The translations under genes were made by a program, and so were the position numbers. From contig OY282609.1 in assembly GCA_958298945.1 (NCBI GenBank), positions 62,716,220 through 62,780,219 on the forward strand: a stretch of 64,000 bases of DNA, read 5' to 3'. This document shows, in pieces, positions 12,485-25,400 of the stretch; the first letter of the stretch is position 1; every line of letters starts with the position of its first letter. The notes below the pieces were generated by a model, which saw nothing but the letters and a program-made list of their open reading frames with translations, did no database searches and had not been told where the DNA came from. The DNA comes from Atherix ibis (lineage: Eukaryota > Arthropoda > Insecta > Diptera > Athericidae).

Positions 12485-13727
12485 ATATTCACTAGCAATA
12501 CACATATACGTGTATGATTGACTGAACTTGTATTAAGTTAAATAAATATTTCAAATTGAGCATCCAAAAATGGTAACATAATATATTCAAATCAATTATC
12601 ATTTTTACTTCATTTAACTATGATATCTGAATACTGTAGATATTCGGAGATAAGTTAAAATATTTTAATATTTGATCACTCACTAACTTGACATTTCACT
12701 TATTCGACTATTTATTCTCAAAAATCATATTTAATTACGAGTATATTTCACAAATGACTAAGTATATTATTTTCCTAAAGAATAGTAATTTTCTAATATA
12801 TTTCTACAGCATTTCTATAATATTATAATATGTCTTTTAACGTGTCAAAAATCCCTAAAATCATTATAAATCAGCATTAAAAATCAAAAATTCAAACTAC
12901 TTCTACAGAGCAAGTAGGATTAACGGAAGCATCACTGACTAATCTCTAGAATTTGAACAAATTGCAGTGAGCATTTTTAGCGATTTACAAAAGTCTAATA
13001 TATCCAGTTTTAAATGCAACTGAGATAATTGCGAATATAAAGGATATAAGATAGGAAATGAGTGTCATTTTAATACTAAGAGTAGAAAACTCAATTTGAC
13101 TGAATTTCATATAATCATTTTCATATTTAGTGAGCTTAAAAGTTTCTTTTTATTTAAATTTAATATTTATAATCAAGGTATAATATTTTCTATAGACTAG
13201 AAATAAAGTGTTGATACTCGTAATAATATGAAAACCATTTACTTTTGGTTAGTTTATTGATTTCATTTTCAATTAATCTTATTAACAATTAGTGTTATTT
13301 CAGAGTGTTGATGAATCAAACAGTTTTAACCATGAATCAGAAAAAATTTCTCAGGTACTTAGTCAAAAAAATAAATAGGCCTTTACATATTATAATAAAA
13401 ATTTATCTATTTTTATATTTTGTTTAGGTTAAAATTAAATTCATTTTTTTCTTTTCTATATGCTTATGAAAAACTTACCATAACAAAAATTAAAATACTA
13501 GTTATATTCAAATGACAATATTATATACTTTTTAAATAAGTAGTTTTTAGTGATGTCTGTAAATATTTTTTAAGTTAAGCCTTGTTGATATTATGTCATT
13601 TATTATAGTGCTTTGAGATCATCGCAAGCCTTAAAGGTTAATTCTGAGAAAAGCATTTAAATCCGAAAGTAGTTATACTGACATTTTTAGATATATTTAA
13701 GATATTTAGCATACGTGTATGTTAGCA
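12485..13727. other. AT-rich DNA, no gene seen
   Basis: No open frame of note and no motif recognised. It contains two TACTCGTA-type octamers and forms the left flank of the mariner that follows. Confidence 0.6.
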
Positions 13728-15011
13728 AGGGTGTATAACTTAAAAATGCTGGATTGACAACAGATGGCATAACTTTTACACATGGTTTGTGTTAATAATA
13801 ACTCATATGGCATTTTGGAGGTTAAACATCTGTCATTCATTCTCAATTAGTCATTGAACGAAATAGTGTAAACAACAAAGTTTTTTTTTGCTTCAAAAAT
13901 GTCGAATTTCGTACCAAAAAAGTCCCATTTGCGGGAAGTGTTGATTTACTTCTTCAATTTAAAAAGAAAGTGCAGCTGAAGCACATCGATTGCTCACCGA
14001 AGCTTATCCTGAATATGTTCCATCGATTTCAATGTGCGAGAGATAGTTTGTGCGGTTCAGAAGTGGTGATTTTGACACGGAAGACAAAGAACGACCAGGT
14101 CAGCCAAAAAAGTTTGAAGATGAAGATTTGGAGGCATTACTCGACGTTGTCGAACTCAAGAAGAAATTGCAAAATCATTGGGAGTCACTCAAGCAGCCAT
14201 TTCAAAACGTTTGAAAGCAGCAGGATTCATCCAAAAGCAAGGAAATTGGGTCCCATATGAATTGAAGCCGAGAGACGTTGAAAGGCGATTTTGCATGTCC
14301 GAAATGCTGCTTGAACGGCAGAAAAAGAAGTCGTTTTTGAATCGAATCATTACTGGCGACGAAAAATGGATTCATTACGACAACCCAAAGCGCAAAAAAT
14401 CGTATGTGAAGCCCGGCCAACCAGCCAAATCAACGCCAAAGGCAAATATCCATGGCGCCAAGGTAATGCGCTGTATTTGGTGGGATCAGAAGGGTGTGAT
14501 CTATTATGAGCTATTGAAATCGGGCCAGACGATCACAGGCGACCTCTACCGAACACAATTAATCCGTTTGAAGGCAGCATTGGCCGAAAAACGCCCGGAA
14601 TATGCGACCAGACACGAAGCCATAATTTTCCATCATGACAACGCTCGGCCTCATGTTGCAAGACCGGTTAAAAATTATTTAGAAAACAGTGGCTGGGAAG
14701 TTTTGCCTCACCCGCCTTATAGCCCAGACCTTGCCCCGTCCGACTACCATTTGTTTAGATCCATGCAAAACGCCCTCACCGGAATACGTTTCACTTCAGA
14801 ACAGGGCATCAACAATTGGCTCGATTCATTCTTGGCCTCAAAACCGGAGCAGTTTTTTTGGCGCGGAATCCATATGTTGCCAGAAAGATGGGAAAAAGTA
14901 GTGGCTTCCGATGGACAATACTCGTACTTTGAATAAAATATATTGTAACAATTTTTCAAAATAAACACTCAAAGTTTGCCAAAAATCCCGCATTTTTAAG
15001 TTATACAATCT
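13728..15011 (+). mobile_element. Near full-length mariner element
   Basis: About 1.28 kb, the usual mariner size, bounded by imperfect terminal inverted repeats. The left end (near 13728) reads AGGGTGTATAACTTAAAAAT. The reverse complement of the right end reads AGATTGTATAACTTAAAAAT, and the match continues into ATGC(T/G)GGATT. The right flank starts with TA, and the left flank has CA where TA is expected. It encloses a decayed transposase. Confidence 0.85.
13899..14936 (+). pseudogene. mariner transposase, DD34D, lightly broken
   Basis: About 345 codons from ATG 13899 to TAA 14936, the normal mariner length. The N-terminal helix-turn-helix half is interrupted by a frameshift near 13966, an in-frame TAG at 14044-14046 where a Trp codon is expected, and another shift near 14150. 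From 14178 the frame is open to the end. All three catalytic aspartates are present: GDEKW at 14358, HHDNARPH at 14637 and SDYHLF at 14742. The last two are separated by 34 residues. WVPYELKP and the C-terminal WRGIHMLPERWEKV are also typical. It would cut and paste the element at TA sites, but the broken DNA-binding half should make it inactive. Confidence 0.9.
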
Positions 15012-16878
15012 AAATAAGTCCTGTTTGAATTGTGAGTATTTGTTTTTAAATAATTTAAGTCGTAATCGTAACATTTCAAGCTAACTTAATAGCATTTGTT
15101 TAATATTTAAACTTAACCAAGTTAAATATTATTTTCTATATAAAAAAATGCATTTATAAATAATATATGTGTATGTGTATTTAGGTAATCAGATTTAAAC
15201 GACGTTTCTATATAGTAAAATTTATTCGAAGATAGCATCTTCAAATATTGGGATATTACATCAATTATATGGCCAAAGTAGAAAAGATAATTTTATTTCA
15301 ATTCAAAATAAAAATAATAATTTTATTACAATCCAAAATTGTTTATAATAATTAAAAGTAAATTTACATGTACGCATATATAGATTTTATTGTAATTATG
15401 ATATTTAATGTATAATACAACCAAAAATGGCATCGTGTGAGAATGATTCTATTTTTATAAGCATTTGTTCTGTTTCGTCAGGACATTTTCGTATATTTTC
15501 AAACTAGTTGTTGTCTGGTTTTGAGTTATCATTTTGGCCATAATTCAGATACGAATGAATAAAGTACATCCATAGTTTGCATACAATCGATCCAATTACT
15601 CTACTACGAGTATCTAATTAATTCATATCATAGCTGTGCTATTTGCTACTCGAAAAGTTCTCATGGAAATGAACATCGTCGCTACAGTACATGTTTCTAG
15701 TACTAAGTGAGATGATGTGTCAAGGGTAAGAATTTAAAAAGCAAAACAACTAGGAAATTGTCCTCGTATAGTTGGTAAATTTATTTCTTTGCATGGTAAA
15801 TCCTGAATTTTGAATATATCCACCAATGTACTTAAATAACATACATACGAGTACGTTACGAGTGCACTACCTCTTCATTTTGCGTTACTCTTATTCATTC
15901 TCAATATTGTAGAATATTATACCATTCTCAACAAAACTATTTTTAGTATTTTAGTATGAATAAATAGTCCATATAGTCTAGAATTTGGTTATTTTCAGAT
16001 ACAATATTTTACAATAAAAAAGGATAAATATGAAAATTTCAGGTATAAGTATTTCAAATCAACAAAGTAAATAATGACTACACAAACTAGAAAATAGATG
16101 AAATTGAATGGATTAAAATAAAATGTTGATATGTGTGAGTTTTAGTACCGTTTTTACATATAATTCAAATATATTTATTTATATTTCATGTTGTTATATT
16201 AAATAACATATACGATTATTTATTGTTGAAAATTATCAAAATAAAAAGAGCAATATTTACATATGTTAGTAGGAATTGAGGTATTTAATAAAAACGAATT
16301 TAATTGATATTGTACTTATTAAAAGTTTTATATGTAATAATTTATTCGGTAAGAATATGTTATTTATAATACAGCAAGGAATAAAAAGAATATGATAGAA
16401 TTATTTATGATATATAATTAGAATACCTGCTTTATTATTTGTGTTTTATCTATAATATTAAATAATTTATATATTCTGTAATTAATGTCCAAAATATTCT
16501 TAAATGAAATTATCTTTGCAAAAATTACAATTACAATGAACCATCATTTAATTAGTAAATAAATTGTAAAAGTTTCGTTGTATTGTAAAATTACACCCCA
16601 TTTACAAATTACAAATTTATGTATCTATAGGTATGTATCAGTGTATAGTATAGTCAATGATACCATGAAGTAACTGAGTTTTGATCCACAAATTGCTATA
16701 ATAATTTTACTGAAATTTTCGGTTAGATTCGCGCTGAACGTATTGAAATCTTTGAACGTTGATAATAAATCACAAGATCGCCGCATAATTCATTAATTCT
16801 GCCACAGACATGTCGCTTCTGCCGCAAAATTCATATATTTAAAATTTCTCTATAAATCTCTCTTTCTCTCTATGGCAG

Positions 16879-16925
16879 TGATGATGATGATGATGATGAT
16901 GACGATGGCGATGACGATGACGAAC
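16879..16925. repeat. (GAT)n microsatellite, interrupted
   Basis: About nine GAT units followed by GAC/GGC/GAT variants. If read on the plus strand as GAT it codes poly-aspartate in an open frame running to 17062. It may equally be plain simple-sequence DNA. Confidence 0.85.
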
Positions 16926-18996
16926 AGAATAACGCAACGCTACTACCAACATCAGTTGTTCGAGTACGTTGGTATAAGGGCGCTTATAATAATGGGAAAT
17001 GGTGGTTTTTGGTAATCATGGCTATGCTGACGGCAGCAAATAGTGGTCGGCTTACGGAATAGAATACTCAACTTGGGCAGTCAAACAGCCGCCAATAAGC
17101 CTCCCTTAACCCAATATGATTCTTGATTATACTTTCGAATAGTAAGGGATGCGCATAAATGTCGTTATGGATGCCGTTGGGGTATGGCTCATGATTCTGA
17201 GTAATGGTGATGATGATGATGATGATTATAATGATGATTCCACACAAAGCAGTAAGGGTAAATGGGAGAAAATGATAAATAATGGGTACAAAAGGGGTTG
17301 ACTGATAAAATTTGTGGCTGGTGCAATTGAACACGAATTCCTTTCACATGTTCATTTAAGCCTACATAGTTGGAGAAGTTCAATAGATGACTGAGTAGCT
17401 TTTAGTATACTTCAAACAACGTATTCAATTATGTATATAATAGTATATTTAACTATTTATGTAGTTGATAGTAAAGGCAAAAATATATGTTGTAAACTGT
17501 ATACACATAGAGAAGTATATAAGCTTACTTTCGAAGTGATGCTAGCATATTAGGTAGATAAAATGTGGGCTAATCGTTAGCTGACGGATTGTATACAATT
17601 TCTTACGGTACGAGAAAAGGTAGTACGAGTATGCGAATACAATTCATGATACATTTATATAAATTTCTATTCAACACACGATTATTTTGGGGTCTGTTGA
17701 AATGCAAAGATGACAAAATGGTTGAATATAGAGTGATTTCATTCAGGGTGTTTGAATCAAAATTTACCCATACCATAATACGTACCGGATTGAATCAAAC
17801 TAAACCGAAACTCCTATTTCGTACCGGATTGCTATTAGGAACAAACTAAATGAACAACAAGATGCTACTGTCTTTACAGATGGCTGACTAGGGATCTTCA
17901 CAATGTCTAGAATATATTTAACAGTTCTTACTAAGAAGATAAGTTTTGCTTGCTATGCAAAGTAAATGTAATGAACTAATATGTCAGACTTGAGGCAGCA
18001 AGTCGATTGTTGTTCGCATTTGATTTAGTTATTTGTTTTCATTGCTCCCCAATCCTATCATAATTTCAGCTTAGCCCAATCTAAATATCCACCATCACTT
18101 TCTTTCCTTACATTTTGTGATTGACATAATTAATAAAGAATCTTGCAACAACAATTTACTCTTCATGCGCTTGTTTGTGTTATTCTCTCTCTCATGGGAC
18201 ACATTTTCTGTACAAGTACAATACATGTTTGATAAATTGCATAATTTATTTGTTACATTAATAAAAAGGAATAGTTTTTGTTTTTTTAAATTTTTGCAAA
18301 TACCTGAAAGAAAGTAAATTTTGGCAATTTTTATAATAAATTGAACAATTTTATAAAATGGGTAATATACGAGTATTGTTATTAAATTTAAAAAAAAATC
18401 ATGTAAATTATGCCTTCATCTTTGGAATTTTCGAATGGCCTTTAACCAAACTCGTTTGCAACTAAGCAAATTATTTATGCTGAAGGAACAAAATTATAAA
18501 ATGTAAGACTTTTTCATTGTGCTAGTTTATCCCATTCAAAATATCAATTTATATTTGAAACTAACCCCTTTAGCAAATTGAAATGGTCCACATGTAAATT
18601 GCATCTGTCCATTTGATGACAGAGAGTATACGGCTTTATTAGGTTTATTCCAAAAGATATGACCAAATCAGTAGCAACAAAAATGGACACTCTGAAAATA
18701 TTTCAAAAGCTTTACTGTAAAGTGCTCTTATACACCGATTCGAAATATGCAAAATATCTTGCTATCCTTGGCAGTTTTGGTATCTGATATTCAACCATTG
18801 ACGAGTTGATGTGTCAAACAAAATTTCGCTAATTGAATTGAATAAACGGTTTTGTGTTTGTTGGACGTGTCAAGCTTTCGATTGGGGATTTTGTCAATTT
18901 TCAATTAAAATTTATCACAAATCGGATATATATCACATACATAATTGTTCTTTTTTCTTTAAAAAAATTGTTGCTTCTTTCTTTTTTTGTTCGTCT

Positions 18997-19026
18997 ACAT
19001 ACATACATACATACATACATACATAC
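18997..19026. repeat. (ACAT)n microsatellite
   Basis: About seven uninterrupted ACAT units, ending in a TACTCGTA octamer. Confidence 0.9.
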
Positions 19027-22000
19027 TCGTAATGTGCATATATTTTGGTTGTTATATCATGTAAAGATATTATGTTTAAATAGTTTTTTGAAGTTGTTAA
19101 ATATACTGGAGAAAATTATCATTTAATAAATCATTTTTCGTGTTTACCAATGGTGGAATTATGATTTTCCAGATGATAATGACTTCTTCTATTAAACTTT
19201 TGAGCAAGATAAAAAGGAAACTTCCAAGAAACGATTTCCAAAAAGGAAGTTTTTTATAACTTGTCCTTTTGATCTGTTTACAGTACAGTTTGTGTGCTCA
19301 ATAGAAGATTTATGAATTATACTTTGTTACAGATTTCCTGTACACCACAACATCATAAATATATGTTTTTTCAAACGAATAACTCAGTTAATTAAAATAG
19401 CTACTAATTTATGATATGAAGAAGATTATTTGCTCTCTATCTCATGAACTACTCTCAATTTAGTTTAATCAATCGCTATGGATAATTGGAAGATTTGTAT
19501 TTAAATATTCAGGAAAATATTTTTTTTGGAAAGGAACAGAGTAAGGTCGCGAAAGATCATACAATTACGCACATAATAGAGAGCATCGACGTTTGTTCAG
19601 AGGACATCGAGAATGGGTTTACTCAAAAAGTTCTATTCCTTAAGTTCATATGGCTTTTATAAATGTATTGTACATAAGTATTTTTGATCGAATATCAGAT
19701 TTATCAGTTTGTCTAAAAAAAGTGTCGTTGTCTGTAGAGTCCGTTAAAGTCGGTTCTTTTTAGTGTTCTGTGTTGGAAACGATGGCCGTCGACGAAAAGT
19801 AAAATTTATATGAATACAATAGTTTTATGTTCGTTTAACTTTATTTTTCACTTTCTGAACTATTTTATTGAGGGGAATTCAATATAGTTTTGTAAATGAT
19901 GTATATCCGGGAAAATAATACAAATATAGTACATACAATCGATAATAATATAAAATTATAAGCACTTTTTTTACATAATAATATCTTCCATATAAACGTT
20001 AATAAGAAAAAAGTTTAATGAAAATACTGAACAAAATATGTTTAATGAAAGTTTTTACATGAAAGAATAAACTTTGAAGTTTTTAGTAGATATTTAAAGA
20101 CAAATTTCAAAAACTTATTCGTTCATAATATAAATTATTTTGCATACTAATTACTAAAAAAAAATTATTCGTTTACTTCCTACTCGTACATAAGTAAAGT
20201 TTTTTTGTTGAGAAAACGTTTTTTGTTTATTATAAAAAGGAAGTACACTAAAATGGATGCACATGTATTTCCATCTACTTATACAATGGCACTTAACTAA
20301 TGACACTATAATAAAAGTCCATTTTAGATTTTCTTCGCGTGGATAGCACTTGGACGAAAGGATTCATTTGCTTTTCCAAAACTAAAAAGTTTATTGTATT
20401 TTTGCTTCTTCACACATACTTTCATGATATTTTTTTCGAAAGTCGTATTATATCCTTGTCAGATAGCAGTGTTTTCACATTTTTACAAGCATTTCGTTTA
20501 TGTATTGTTTCTATCATCGAGTCAGTAAAAAGTTCAGTGACATGCACATGCGTCAAGTGAGAGCTAATGACAGCTTACAAATTTATTATGTCTCTTAGAG
20601 AATAAGAGTACTCCTTGAACATGGGTCTATGTTTATCAATATATTTAAACAATTGAAAAATCAACCTTATCTTTTCATTTTTAGCTCTTGTCACTTTTGA
20701 ACGATGCTCTAAGGCGTTTGAATAAAAATAATGCTACCATAAAAGAATAAAATTTTTATTATTATACACGTTTAGTATAAACAGTTACAAACAAGTCTTA
20801 TTTCTTTAGAACTTACGTACCTACTAATATGAGGAAATAATAAGAAAAGTAGAACTTGAACATGAATAAGGTTCTTTAAAAATTGTATCGTATAAAATTA
20901 AAAATGAAGAAAATTGTACGGAGTCAACTTTATGTATTATTGTATATGGTATACAAACATCTGTTCAAGAAGAAAAACTTTTAAAAAGTGTATCGACCTA
21001 AAAATAAAATAAAAAAACTTTCTAAAAAACTGAACGTAATTTTTTGTAAAACTTACATAATTTAAATTATAACAGCTATAACTTAAAATTTGTAAATTTA
21101 TCTTTTCAATTTCAATACTTTATGGACCACTATGAAATTGAAATTATAAATTAATTACTTTACTGTATAAACCATAGATGAATATTTTATGTTTTTGTAT
21201 CCACTCGTACATACAAGTATAGCTACCATATTTAAAAGTGTTGTTATCTTTGCACAATCAACGCAACGTCAATATTTAACCCCTTCAACTATAATTCAAA
21301 ATGTTGTCAAGGTTTGCACCATTAGGTTATGCAATATTAATATAAAGAAAACCAAAACGAAGAAAATGTTCAGATTTGTGACCACCAAAGAATGTGACCT
21401 GATGAAAATAACATTGTTTTTTAGCAAAATCAATTATTTAAACAAATACTATCTATTAACACTTTCGTTTTCTTATTTACGAGTATTTCTCTGCTGAGAT
21501 AATAAAATAGATGTTATGAATAAAATTTTTTTATAGATTATAAGTGATATAGTGATGGGGTGTTATAACAGCATCATGATAAAATTCTAACAGCATCATG
21601 ATACCTAAAGAAGATCTACAACCATTTTTTGATATGATATCTCATTGGTTACCTTTTTCCTATTAGCAATGAACTCCAATAACATTTCTCTCTATAGTAC
21701 TTTGGACTTAAATGAAACTACAAAGAATTTTTCATGCCGAAATTTATTTTAGAAGATGATAATTTGTCCTCCCAATATAACATTTATACAATATAATATT
21801 TTTCCGCTTTTTCACTTTATAACATCTTCATGGATTTTGAAGGAACTACAAAGATATTTGTTAGGTCTTTTATAAATAAAAATTTTTAAAATTCAAATAA
21901 ACATATTTTTAAATCCCTTTTAATGTTATTAATAAATAACATATTTTTATATTCCTTTTAACAGACAATATAAACATGGCTCCCACGTAAGAATGACGTG

Positions 22001-22299
22001 TACAATCGTAAGATGTTCTAATTTGTTTGCTCATTAAATATGCTACTTCCGATGATACCATAACATAACATCCTTTACAGTCATACGATAATTTGGTACT
22101 GAGTTTTGTAATATGCAGTGTGTAGTTTTTTCAAATCAGGTATCTCCTTACTATGGTAGACTGTGGGACCGCGATTCAAATTGCCCCCGAATCCTCTATT
22201 TATAAAATGAAGTTGGTCTATAGTGATGGTCTTGTGTTGTAGTACTTGAAGCAGTTAGTATGTGACTAGCATGGTCACATTAGAAACACGGCTTTGTAT

Positions 22300-22420
22300 A
22301 ATATTCAGTGCAATGTGCTAAAATTAGGCATATCGGATTGCGTAGAGTTCCAGGTCACATCAATATACTAGCTAATAAACATGCTGCTTAGCTAGTGAGA
22401 GATGCACTTTAGTGTTTAGT
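22300..22420 (+). pseudogene. LINE RNase H domain relic
   Basis: The plus strand reads RHIGLRRVPGHINILANKHA, a stop, then LVRDAL. This resembles the distal RNase H block of I- or LOA-type LINEs (WVPGHxGIxGNExAD.LA). The Asn and His-containing positions are partly kept, but the metal-binding Asp is not clear. Downstream to about 22880 the composition stays richer and may be the element's 3' region, but I recognise nothing in it. Confidence 0.45.
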
Positions 22421-25400
22421 GCACAGTTATTCCAGATATACCGCATCTGCTTAAGAAATGGCAATTAAACCTTAGCCTTGGGTAGATAATTAGATTGATC
22501 GAATAGTAGACTATTTCTTGCTTCACACTGGCTGTCCATCACCACATCAATTTCTTCAACTATCCGTCCTAAATTCTGGGCAAGAAAATTGCTCACAATA
22601 ACCGATCTTATCCATAATTTCCTTTTTGGTAACTGTTCCCATTCTATATGCTAATCCTGCGGCATCAGTTTCAGTACTCTAGACATTTTGCTGAATTGCT
22701 TAACTCATCTATTCCTATTCCTAATAATTTTAGTCAAAGATAATAATTTACTCCACAAACTCTAGTTCACCTTCTAATTACTCTCAACTAACTCAGCGAA
22801 CTTTCTCATTTAGATAACCGGTGCTATCTGCAAGATTGCTATAGCCAGATGGTCCCAAAGCCATGGCGCTACTTTAAATGGTTCATTGCACATGTCGTCG
22901 CGACCTTCTTTACAATAAAATACAGTTTATGAAACTATAAAATCTAAAACCTTTTTTCTCTATTGTGGAATTATAAATTTTATTTTCTTAATAAGCCCAT
23001 CATTAAAATTAAACATTAGCATTTCTGTTATAAGAGCGACAAATATATTTATGAAAATGGTAAAGAAGTGAAAATTTAAAAAAAGCACATTATTAGAATA
23101 GTTTTAATTTCGAGTACAGCTTTTGGTTTTACATAAAATAATTTCTTAGCATATACACATAGTCAAAAGTATTTTACTTCTTTAAATTTATCGTCTGTAA
23201 ATATGTTCTAATATATAGTAAGGTGTTAAAAAGCAAGTAACACAAGTACAAAAATTAGCTCTCTTTTTTAAAAATAATGTTGTAAATTTTTGAGAAGACT
23301 AGAAAAGTCGTTGAGTGTAAGCAGACAAAATAGACTTATAGAGTCCTCATTTAGATGTACTTTATATGATGCCGAATAATAAGCTACTAATGAGTACAAA
23401 AACAAATAACAAGAGAACGCATATGTGATGAGCTTTATAATTAGTTGCAATAACACAAACTTTAAATTCTTGATGCAATTTTAATTCATTTTGTTTTGAG
23501 AAAATTTTAATTAAGAAAAATGTGTTTTGTTTTTTATTTTAATCTTGTTTCTAATCTTCTAATGAAATTTATTCAGTAAGTATTATAATAAAAATTTAAA
23601 AAAAAAGGTTGAAAAATTATCTTTGGTTAGTTTAATAGAAAAATTCAATAGAAATTCAATACTAAAATTATCACATTTTTTGTTGCTGTATAAAATGTCC
23701 ATAAAGAAATTTTAGCCATAAAGATCTGACTTTCCAATATGAATTCAAATTTCGATCTCCATTTGTATGAGTAGCAGAGGCAATGAGGTATGAATAGTCG
23801 AGTTGAAAAATTCTATCAAAATTTAGTCGAGTTATACTTACTTAAATTACAATATTATTTGCAAGGATACAAAAATCAGATGGCAAAAGTTTGAAGGGGA
23901 TAATTTTGTAATCGACTTAATCAGTTTCGATTTCATAAAATAATGTGAATATTTACAAAGATACCAAAGTTTTGTTAAAAATTCATATCTTGAATTTGGA
24001 TAGTAGCAGAAGAAATTTAAGGATACTCAATTCGCCAAATTTAATTCTAATAACGTGAATTTTTATATCGAAATTATCTTATTCGAAACTGATTAAATTT
24101 TAAATAATACAAATTTTTGAAGAAATTTTCAAATATCAAATTAAGTAGCTTGAGAATTTGAATTAGTGAAAGGCAATCCAAATACCATTAAATAATAATA
24201 AAATTATTGTTATTTAATAGCTCTTTAAAATTAAAGTTAAGAACGAAAATGGGAAGTATTTAGTGAAAGAAAATCCATCAATATCTCATTGATTACTATC
24301 GATATTTTGAGTATATTTATTTTGAAAATTTCGTGAAAATTCATATGACGATAATCTTTTAAGGATGGTAAAACCACTTTTTTTTTTAAATATATAATTG
24401 TTTATACATACATATAAAATATTTAAATAAATTATTTTAGTAAAAATTTGTAAATTTTCGTTCTACATTTTTAGCAAAAAAACTCTTGTAGAAAAAAAGT
24501 ATATCTAGAATAATATTAGTGGGACTTTAAACATTTAGAAAATACGATTTACTATTGTAATTTTCAAAATATTAAATACTCTTAGATGTATCTATTATTT
24601 ACAATTTGGTTCGCTATTCACTAAGCGAATAATAATGTTAGTGAACACCTTTTATATGGTAAAATAATTTAACTATGCACACAACACAAATAGAAATGGA
24701 TGCAATCCAATTTTGTTAGCTCCAATCATGAATTCCAATGGTTACCACCAAGTTCTATGTAGAAGAACAATTCTCAAGCATATTTCACTATACAAATACA
24801 TTTGTGGTAGGTGTATGGTAAAATGCATACTATTCTAATTATATTTTACCTTCGTTTTGCGCTCTGATAATTTATCGCGCTTTTGTTTTAATCTAATTCT
24901 CAGAGACACTCTAAAAATCATATTAGAAACTAGAAAAGATATATGAAAAGTACAGTTACTGCTCGTTTAAATAAAAAATTAGAAATGTACATTAGTATAT
25001 ACATAGATATAATCTGATTTGAAAGAAGAAACGAAACATTCGACAGGACCATATTTACCTACACATACGTGTATGTATATAAAATGTTAACTTATACATA
25101 TGTATGATTATACTATAAATTTTATACTAGGAATTTTACTCGTGCTTGTATATGAAATTATTTCATGAATATTGCAAAAATGAGCATGTTTCTAGTTTCA
25201 AGATCTCTGGAAACTACAATATTAAAACCTACTTAAAGGGGGAATGGATCATTTTGAATCTGTTGAAGAAGTATAACTCTGCTCAGAATTCTGTAGTTTT
25301 CGTTTGGCTTGCATAAGCAAATAAATTTGTAATACGCCATTGTGAAGATTTCTTATTTCATAAATATTAAAAATATATATCGTAAAATTTTTAGCACCTA

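Larger units (their letters stand above)
15012..22299. other. AT-rich DNA with scattered exon-like islands
   Basis: No confirmed gene. Contents seen: a GAT-repeat island at 16879-17062 with an open acidic frame, a second GATGAT run near 17205-17225, an ACAT microsatellite at 18997-19026, a possible start-codon exon at 19782-19798, and a short direct duplication of a TAACAGCATCATGATA-like unit near 21567-21603. Other frames are low-complexity. Confidence 0.5.

Noticed and set aside
17068..17334. 88-codon minus-strand frame with a run of Ile
   Set aside because: The Ile run is the antisense of a GATGAT microsatellite, and the rest has no support.
21189..21497. 102-codon plus-strand frame
   Set aside because: No recognisable domain. 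Composition matches background and there are no supporting signals.
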